Assembly (NCBI RefSeq): GCF_915403165.1
Contig: NZ_OU659204.1
Location: 806,001 to 870,000 of the forward strand
Source of the DNA: Providencia alcalifaciens
Lineage (GTDB): Bacteria > Pseudomonadota > Gammaproteobacteria > Enterobacterales > Enterobacteriaceae
Length of the DNA: 64,000 bases
Reading direction: 5' to 3'
Shown here: in pieces, positions 31,481-38,300 of the stretch
Layout of the letters: each line of letters starts with the position of its first letter
Position numbering within the stretch: position 1 is the stretch's first letter
Notes under the pieces: model-generated
Told to the model about the DNA's origin: nothing
What the model saw: the letters and a program-made list of their open reading frames with translations, nothing else
The model's database searches: none
Program-made: the position numbers and the translations under genes

Positions 31481-32206
31481 ATGAAACCTGCGCGTATTGA
31501 AGAAAAGATTCAAATGCCCGCCAGTTGGTCTGATATTCCTTTTGGTGAACACTATCGCCAAGCCTTGGAAGCCCAGTTAGCGCCTTGGTGGCAAAAAATG
31601 TTTGGTTTTCACCTGCTTAAATTAGGGCATTTGAGTACAGAAATCCACACTAAAGAGTGCATGATCCCGCATCAATTTACGCTAGGTGAAGATCCTCACG
31701 TATTTGATGTCGCGGCAAATCCCGAAGCTCTGCCTTTTGCGGATAAGACAATTGATGCCTGTTTAATGCCCCATTTGCTCGCATATAGCCGTGATCCACA
31801 TTGGATCTTACGGGAAGTTGATCGGGTATTGATCGATGATGGCTGGCTGATTTTATCGGGATTTAACCCATTTAGCTTAGCTGGAATGGCGAAATTAGTA
31901 CCGATTTTGCGTAAGCAGCAGCCTTACTGTAGCCGTTTTTTCCCTTCTCTTAGGGTATTTGATTGGCTAGGGTTACTCAATTATGAGGTGCTATATCACC
32001 GAAATTGCCAAGTGCTTCCTTGGGTCTCATCGGAAAAACAGGTCAATAAACGTTGTGGTGGAATTGGTGTGATCAGCGTGATTGTTGCAAGAAAACGTAC
32101 GTATCCATTAACACCAACGCCCCTGAAATTTAAGCAACCTAAAGTGAAAATTTCAACAGCGTTGGGTGCAACGAAAGAAATCAGTAAATCGAAGCAACTT
32201 CGTTAA
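31481..32206 (+). CDS. yafS: Class I SAM-dependent methyltransferase YafS
   Basis: 241-residue predicted methyltransferase. The methyltransferase-11 type core is visible around residues 75-130: VFDVAANPEALPFADKTID, then LLAYSRDPHWILREVDRVL and GWLILSGFNPFS. The substrate is unknown. It lies between gloB and rnhA as in E. coli. The C-terminus is basic and lysine-rich. The AGGGGA ribosome binding site is 6 nt before the ATG. Confidence 0.88.
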   Translation: MKPARIEEKIQMPASWSDIPFGEHYRQALEAQLAPWWQKMFGFHLLKLGHLSTEIHTKECMIPHQFTLGEDPHVFDVAANPEALPFADKTIDACLMPHLLAYSRDPHWILREVDRVLIDDGWLILSGFNPFSLAGMAKLVPILRKQQPYCSRFFPSLRVFDWLGLLNYEVLYHRNCQVLPWVSSEKQVNKRCGGIGVISVIVARKRTYPLTPTPLKFKQPKVKISTALGATKEISKSKQLR

Positions 32207-32218
32207 ATCTGAACCTGA

Positions 32219-32689
32219 CTATTCTTGAGTAGGTTGGTAGCCTGTATCTTCTTTTGTTGGCGCATTGGCTGCAGCGCGAGCTAATTCATCACATTTTTCA
32301 TTTTCAGCATGACCCGCATGACCTTTTACCCAGCGCCAATCGATAGTATGGCGCGTAATTGCTTGGTCGAGTCGCTTCCAAAGATCTACATTGACCACTG
32401 GCGATTTATCCGCTTTTTTCCATTGGCGGCGTTTCCAATTGTGGATCCACTGAGTGATCCCTTGGCGTACATATTGGCTATCGGTAGTCAGGATAATATC
32501 GCATGGTCGGGTAAGTGACTCTAACGCGATGATTGCCGCGAGTAATTCCATACGATTATTGGTGGTGAGGAAAAAACCATCACTGAGTGTTTTCTCATGT
32601 TGCTGATAACGAAGTACGATACCGTATCCGCCGGGTCCTGGGTTACCTAAACAAGACCCATCAGTGAAAATTTCTACCTGCTTTGTCAT
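32219..32689 (-). CDS. rnhA: Ribonuclease HI
   Basis: Endonuclease degrading RNA in RNA-DNA hybrids (R-loops, primers). It has 156 residues (E. coli 155). All four active-site carboxylates are present: Asp10 ([16 protein letters not shown]), Glu48 (NNRMELLAA), Asp70 (TTDSQYV) and Asp134 (EKCDELAR), with His124 in KGHAGHAEN. Divergent from dnaQ with a 54-bp gap, so the promoters overlap, a known enterobacterial arrangement. Confidence 0.98.
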   Translation of the reverse strand: MTKQVEIFTDGSCLGNPGPGGYGIVLRYQQHEKTLSDGFFLTTNNRMELLAAIIALESLTRPCDIILTTDSQYVRQGITQWIHNWKRRQWKKADKSPVVNVDLWKRLDQAITRHTIDWRWVKGHAGHAENEKCDELARAAANAPTKEDTGYQPTQE

Positions 32690-32743
32690 TTCTGTTACAC
32701 TCTTCCTTATTCATCAACTTCTAGTTTGACACAAAAAAACATT

Positions 32744-33505
32744 ATGAGCACGGCGATAACCCGACAAATTGTCCTCGATACTGAAACCACAGGTATGAAC
32801 AAGCTTGGTGTTCATTATGAAGGGCACAATATCATTGAAATTGGTGCTGTAGAGGTGATTAATCGCCGCTTAACAGGACGCAATTTCCATGTGTACATCA
32901 AACCAGACCGTCTCGTTGACCCAGAAGCTTTCGAAGTCCACGGAATCAGTGATGAATTTTTGCAAGACAAACCGGTATTTGCCGATATAGTCGATGAGTT
33001 TATCGAATTTATTCGCGGTGCAGAACTTGTCATTCACAATGCACCCTTCGATATTGGCTTTATGGACTACGAGTTTCGTAAGCTCAACAGAGGCATTCCT
33101 CCAACTTCAGAATTTTGCACTATTACCGACAGCTTAGTATTAGCTCGCAAGATTTTCCCTGGTAAACGTAATAACTTAGACGCCTTATGTGATAGATACC
33201 TTATCGATAACTCCAAGCGAACATTGCATGGCGCTTTACTCGATGCTGAGATCCTCTCTGACGTCTACTTAGCGATGACTGGAGGGCAGACCTCGCTTGC
33301 ATTCTCAGTGGACTCTGAATCCAGCAATACAGAGCAAGGCAATGAAATTCAACGTATTGAGCGTCCAGCCAGTGGGTTAAAAATTATTTATGCTTCTGAT
33401 GAGGAAATTGCAGAACATGAATCCCGCTTAGATATCGTGGATAAAAAGGGTGGGAAACCTTGCTTATGGCGGCAAACTGAGCAAGATGACGAAACTCTTC
33501 ATTGA
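32744..33505 (+). CDS. dnaQ: DNA polymerase III epsilon subunit (3'-5' exonuclease)
   Basis: Proofreading exonuclease of the replicative polymerase. It has 253 residues. DEDDh active site complete: Asp12 and Glu14 (VLDTETTG), Asp103 (NAPFDIGF), His162 and Asp167 (LHGALLDAEI). The C-terminal segment that binds the alpha subunit is conserved. I use the ATG at 32744 (MSTAITRQIV), equal to the E. coli start; a TTG at 32726 is in frame but has no ribosome binding site. The tRNA-Asp gene follows, as in E. coli (aspV). Confidence 0.97.
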   Translation: MSTAITRQIVLDTETTGMNKLGVHYEGHNIIEIGAVEVINRRLTGRNFHVYIKPDRLVDPEAFEVHGISDEFLQDKPVFADIVDEFIEFIRGAELVIHNAPFDIGFMDYEFRKLNRGIPPTSEFCTITDSLVLARKIFPGKRNNLDALCDRYLIDNSKRTLHGALLDAEILSDVYLAMTGGQTSLAFSVDSESSNTEQGNEIQRIERPASGLKIIYASDEEIAEHESRLDIVDKKGGKPCLWRQTEQDDETLH

Positions 33506-33572
33506 GACCGACAGTTTTGTGAGCTGACAAGGCTAAAAACTGCTCAACCGTACGATTTTTCAAGAAAAAGAG

Positions 33573-33601
33573 TTGACTGTCATATCAAGTATTCGTAATA
33601 T
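33573..33601 (+). promoter_or_regulatory. Promoter of the tRNA-Asp gene
   Basis: -35 TTGACT (33573-33578), exactly 17 bp, -10 TAATAT (33596-33601), then a GC-rich discriminator (GCTTGGCG), typical of stringently controlled tRNA promoters. Confidence 0.8.
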
Positions 33602-33627
33602 GCTTGGCGTTCCCAGTAGGGAACTTC

Positions 33628-33704
33628 GGAGCGGTAGTTCAGTTGGTTAGAATACCTGCCTGTCACGCAGGGGGTCGCGGGTTCGAGTCCCGTCCGTTCC
33701 GCCA
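33628..33704 (+). tRNA. aspV: tRNA-Asp (anticodon GTC)
   Basis: 77-nt cloverleaf ending in encoded CCA. The acceptor arms GGAGCGG/CCGTTCC pair, the anticodon stem CCTGC/GCAGG holds loop CTGTCAC with GTC at 33662-33664, and the T loop is GTTCGAGTCC. The 3' end borders the accessory region, and tRNA genes are frequent integration sites. Confidence 0.97.
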
Positions 33705-33714
33705 ATTTATTAAG

Positions 33715-33746
33715 CCCTGAGTCTAACGACTCGGGGTTTTTTTTTG
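33715..33746 (+). terminator. Terminator of the tRNA-Asp transcript
   Basis: CCCTGAGTC/GACTCGGGG stem, tight loop, nine T residues. Confidence 0.93.
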
Positions 33747-34135
33747 CTTTAAAATCACCGGTTACATGGTGTTTCCTGCCTTTGGATGTACATGCCTCGA
33801 ATCGCTCTCACTCTTCAGGGGAAAGCTAGATGGCTCATTACAACCTACTTTGTTTACTGTATTCTCGGGAACATATTTATCTTCAGATGATTTATAGGAA
33901 CGAGAATTAATCTTATTATATATACATTGGTATTTCCGATTATTGAAATAGGAATTAGCAATGTATTTAAATTAATATTTCTTTTTATGAACTAAGAATA
34001 ATTCCTAGGTGAATTAGGAATTATAAGGGAATATTCTTAGTTTGTATTCAAACATAGTATTTAAGTGAAATTATGAAAATTAATAGATGATATATATTGC
34101 TAATTATGTGCTCTGACTATTTTGAAGGTGATTAA
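33747..34135. other. AT-rich intergenic DNA with two nested inverted repeats
   Basis: No gene is supported. Two consecutive nested hairpins stand out. The first (33922-33966) has outer arms ATACATTG/CAATGTAT and inner arms TATTTC/GAAATA. The second (33990-34042) has outer arms AACTAAGAATA/TATTCTTAGTT (11 bp perfect) and inner arms ATTCCTA/TAGGAAT. They could be part of a non-coding RNA, a remnant of an inserted element, or a regulatory structure. Confidence 0.5.
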
Positions 34136-34201
34136 ATGATAAAGGTATTTAATTTGCATGTTATAAATCTATATTATACACGCGGTGGGAGTATTTCATG
34201 A
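34136..34201 (+). CDS. Candidate small protein 1 (21 residues)
   Basis: ATG ORF preceded by a strong ribosome binding site (AAGGTGAT, 4 nt spacing). The peptide begins MIKVFNLHVINLYYTRG and stops at TGA 34199-34201. It overlaps the next tiny ORF by 4 bp (ATGA), a typical sign of translational coupling. I do not recognise it. It could be a leader peptide or a true small protein, or chance in AT-rich DNA. Confidence 0.35.
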   Translation: MIKVFNLHVINLYYTRGGSIS

Positions 34202-34257
34202 TAATAAGTTTTTTACTCGCATTAAGATATTTTTGCCAGAATGTTAATAGCCATTAA
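34198..34257 (+). CDS. Candidate small hydrophobic protein 2 (19 residues)
   Basis: Starts inside the stop of the preceding ORF, with its own ribosome binding site GGTGGGAG 6 nt upstream. The peptide begins MIISFLLALRYF and is hydrophobic at its N-terminus, as many small membrane proteins are. A short terminator-like hairpin follows 14 bp after the stop. Unknown; evidence is limited to signals in the DNA. Confidence 0.35.
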   Translation: MIISFLLALRYFCQNVNSH

Positions 34258-34272
34258 CATAGCCTATAGCCC

Positions 34273-34292
34273 CCTCTTTTAGAGAGGTTTTT
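34273..34292 (+). terminator. Possible terminator after the small ORFs
   Basis: Short CCTCT/AGAGG stem with TTTAG loop followed by TTTTT. The stem is only 5 bp, so efficiency is doubtful. Confidence 0.45.
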
Positions 34293-34514
34293 ACTTAGGT
34301 GTAAATGCTTGGTATTTATATATATATAGAATAAAAATTTTATTTTTATCAATTTTATGGTTTTTATGCTCACACACTATATGGGTTAGAAAAATAAATA
34401 ATCTTTTAACATGTAAATTATATCAATAAAAACAATTAATTATGAATTGATTGATAGAATAGCGACTGAAATTGATAGCATTTCTTTGGATTGGTAAAAT
34501 CAAGGGGGGTAAAA

Positions 34515-34544
34515 TTGACGCATATCAACTTTGAACGATATAAT
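34515..34544 (+). promoter_or_regulatory. Near-consensus sigma-70 promoter ahead of the adhesin operon
   Basis: TTGACG (34515-34520), 18-bp spacer, TATAAT (34539-34544). Transcription would start near 34551, about 210 nt upstream of the lipoprotein gene, leaving a long leader that contains the hairpin at 34634-34661. Confidence 0.65.
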
Positions 34545-34633
34545 GCTGAAGTTTTCATCATGTAACAAAATGCTTCGTGCACTCACTTAATGGGTTAAAT
34601 TGAAGCGAAAATAACTATAAATATTTTATTTTT

Positions 34634-34661
34634 AAGCTGAAAACTCAATGATTTTCAGCTT
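34634..34661. terminator. Strong hairpin in the leader of the adhesin operon
   Basis: Perfect 10-bp stem AAGCTGAAAA/TTTTCAGCTT with an 8-nt loop. On the plus strand TTAGTATTTATT follows, so it may be an attenuator or the end of a roughly 110-nt small RNA. On the minus strand a T-rich tract also follows. Confidence 0.5.
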
Positions 34662-34761
34662 TAGTATTTATTCAAATCACTGCGATATTTATTCTCTCTA
34701 ATATTAAGTAGAGGGATTTTGCTTTACACAAATTAAACACCATAGCGTTGAAAGGATTAAT

Positions 34762-35271
34762 ATGAAAAAGTTCACTGGCGTTGTAATACTATTATGTATT
34801 GCAGCATTGACGGGTTGTGTACGTAATGAAGGATTGCACGGATATAATAACGAAACATGGAAGAATAAGAATATTCTTAAAGAAAACAAAGAAGTCGAAA
34901 GTAATAAAGCATTAGTTTCTTTCTATAGAATAGATAATCAAGTTGAAGGGAAAACAATTAATATATTCGTGAATAAACAGTACCTCACTTCATTAGAGCC
35001 TAATGCGACTAAACAAATTAAATTATGCTCTGGAAACAACAATTTTACTGCATATAAAACAGATGTCAGCGAACGCTATAATACTAAATTAAATGAAATC
35101 GATAATAAGCCACTAGAGCCAGGCAAATCTTATGCGTTCTTGGTCACTGAAACCAATGGAACAGTATCATTAAAACCAATGACAGAAAAAGAAGTTAATG
35201 AATTTAAAGGGAATGTTAGCACCCAGGTTCATACTTTACCGCGTGTGGATGTAGCTCAAAGCTGCCAATAA
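34762..35271 (+). CDS. Small lipoprotein preceding the giant adhesin
   Basis: 169 residues. The signal peptide MKKFTGVVILLCIAALTGC carries lipobox LTGC (Cys19). A compact domain (about 48-130) contains ALVSFYRIDNQVEG, KTINIFVNKQYLTSLEP and an LCSGNN motif with one Cys. I recall similar domains in lipoproteins or OmpA-like proteins linked to Bap-type adhesin operons, but cannot confirm. The GAAAGGAT ribosome binding site precedes the ATG. It lies 65 bp before the adhesin on the same strand and could help hold the adhesin at the outer membrane (inference). Very AT-rich coding, unlike the adhesin repeats. Confidence 0.7.
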   Translation: MKKFTGVVILLCIAALTGCVRNEGLHGYNNETWKNKNILKENKEVESNKALVSFYRIDNQVEGKTINIFVNKQYLTSLEPNATKQIKLCSGNNNFTAYKTDVSERYNTKLNEIDNKPLEPGKSYAFLVTETNGTVSLKPMTEKEVNEFKGNVSTQVHTLPRVDVAQSCQ

Positions 35272-35336
35272 TTAACACAATTTTAAACTAAATTTAATTC
35301 AATAAATAATTGTCCGATACGAGGCAATGGATAACT

Positions 35337-38300
35337 ATGTCTATTAAAAAAATATCAATTAAAGTTAATAATAGCAAAGAGACGATCGAGCAATATTCTG
35401 TTACTGGTGGGGAAAACGGTGCAGGAAAATTAAAACAACCACTGCATATTAATGCACAAAAAGATGTAAACTATTTATTAATCGACGAAAATACACAATT
35501 TGCACCAGAAAACATCGCGGTTAAGCGAGTTGATAAAAATCTTGTCATCGCATTTGAAGGCGGCGATGTAGAAAGCCCTGATTTAATTATCGAAAATTAC
35601 TTTGCTGAGAATGGTGCCATTGGTTACCAAGACGGCGATGCAAACCTCATTATTGGTCAATATGAAAATGGCCAATATTTCCCATACGTTCCTGAAAGTG
35701 CGGTAAAAGCTGACGCCATCAGCCAATTAGCCGATGGCCAAGCGGCCGGGCAAGCGATTGGTGGTGATGCATTACCTCCATTATGGGCATTTAACCCATG
35801 GTGGTTAGCTGCACTGGTTCCTCTTATTGGTATTCCTGCAGTTGCAATCAGTGGCGGCGGCGGTGGCGGCGGTCATTCTAAAGTTGTTGACCATGCACCT
35901 ATTGCGGGCGATGACTCTGCACATGCAAAACATAATACGCCAGTCACTATCCATGTTACTGAGAATGACAGTGATGTTGATGGTGACTTAAATCCAAATT
36001 CTATTCGTATTGTCAAAGAAGGTTCTAAAGGAACCGTGACAATCGGTAAAGATGGAAAGATTATCTATACACCAAACAAAGGTGAATATGGCGTTGATAC
36101 CATCACTTATGTGGTGAAGGATCGTGCAGGTCACGAGTCGAATGTTGCGACCATTACCGTAAAAATTGACGCGGCTCCAGAAGCGAAAGACGATTCTGCG
36201 GCAACCAAAGAATCCAAGCCTGTCACCATCGATATGGAAAACAACTACTCCGACAAAGACGGCGATGTTGACCATAGCTCTTTAGCGGTTAAAACCAATG
36301 GTGGCAAAGGTTTCGCGAAGTTTGTTAATGGCAAGCTAGTGTATCAGCCGAATAAAGGCGAAGTGGGTACTGATACCATCACTTATACCGTGACAGATAA
36401 AAACGGTAACATCTCTGAAGATGCGACGATCACCATCAACATCGATGCACCGCCGGTAGCAAACGACGACTCAGCCAAAGCCAATAAAGCAACGCCAGTT
36501 GAATTAGATGTTTTAGGCAATGATACCGATCTCGACGGTGATATTGACCCAACCACATTAGAAGTTGTGGGTGAACCAACCAAAGGCACCGTAAAAGTTG
36601 TCGATGGCAAGTTGGTGTACACCGCAAACCCAGATGCAACAGGCCAAGACACCATTACGTATCTGGTTAAAGATAAAAATGGCAACGTGTCCAACAAAGC
36701 GACCGTGACTATTGATATCACAGAGCCGCCAGTCGCGAACGAAGATAAAGCCGATACTCGCCACAATACCCCAGTGGAAATTGATATCACCGCGAACGAC
36801 ACCGACCTCGACGGTGATTTAGATAAAAACAGCGTAGTGATCACTCAGCCGGGCACCAAAGGCACCGTGACCATCGGCGAAGATGGCAAGCTGATCTACA
36901 CCCCAAATAAGGGCGAGCACGGCACCGACACCATCACCTACACCATCAAAGATAAGAACGGCAACGTGTCGGAAGAAGCGACCGTGACCGTCACTATCGA
37001 TGCACCGCCAGTGGCAGCGGACGATAACGCTCACGCCCACCACAATGAAACCATCACCATTGATGTGCTGGCGAACGACGACGATGCGGACAAGGATTTA
37101 GATCCAAGCTCGGTGAAGATTGTGGACGGTGGTAATAAAGGGACAGTGGCTATCGGTAACGATGGCAAGCTGATTTACACCCCGAATAAAGGGGAGTACG
37201 GCACCGACACCATTACTTATCAAGTGTTTGATGCACACGGTAACGTCTCCAACGAAGCAACGGTGACCATAACCATCGATGCCGCACCAATCGCGGAAGA
37301 CGATAAAGGCACCACACTGCAAGGTAAGCCTGTCACGGTGGATTTAAGCGACAACATCAGCGATTTAGACGGTGACTACGATCTTTCCACCCTGACAGTC
37401 GTCAGCAACGGCAAACAAGGTGTTGCGACCATTGGTGCCGATGGCAAGCTGATCTACACCCCGAATGAGGGCGCGCACGGGACGGATACCGTCACCTACC
37501 AAGTGTTTGATAAGCACGGTAACGTGTCGAACACGGCAACGGTGATTATCACCATCGAAGCGGCACCAATTGCGGAAGACGATAAAGGCACCACGCTGCA
37601 AGGTAAGCCTGTCACGGTGGATTTAAGCGACAACATCAGCGATTTAGACGGTGACTACGATCTTTCCACCCTGACAGTCGTCAGCAACGGCAAACAAGGT
37701 GTTGCGACCATTGGAGCCGATGGCAAGCTGATCTACACCCCGAATGAGGGCGCGCACGGGACGGATACCGTCACCTACCAAGTGTTTGATAAGCACGGTA
37801 ACGTGTCGAACACGGCAACGGTGGTCATTACCATCGAAGCTGCACCAATTGCAGAAAACGACAAAGGCAGCACTGTGCAAGGTAAGCCAGCGATTGTTGA
37901 CTTGAGTGATAATATCAGCGATTTAGACGGTGACTACGATCTTTCCACCCTGAAAGTTGTCAGCAATGGCAAACAAGGTGTTGCGACCATTGATGCCGAT
38001 GGCAAGCTGATCTACACCCCGAATGAGGGCGCACACGGGACAGATACCGTCACCTACCAAGTGTTTGATAAGCACGGCAACGTGTCGAACACGGCGACGG
38101 TGGTCATTACCATCGAAGCGGCACCAATTGCAGAAAACGACAAAGGCAGCACCGTGCAAGGTAAGCCAGCGATTGTTGACTTGAGCGATAATGTTAGCGA
38201 TTTAGACGGTGACTACGATCTTTCCACCCTGAAAGTTGTCAGCAATGGCAAACAAGGTGTTGCGACCATTGATACCGATGGCAAGCTGATCTACACCCCG

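Noticed and set aside
33705-34761. Integrase or transposase remnant beside tRNA-Asp
   Set aside because: No frame with tyrosine or serine recombinase or DDE motifs was found, and no copy of the tRNA 3' end was noticed downstream.
34551-34761. c-di-GMP (GEMM) or other known riboswitch in the adhesin leader
   Set aside because: The conserved core motifs of GEMM-I/II and other common riboswitches are not visible; only a simple hairpin is present.
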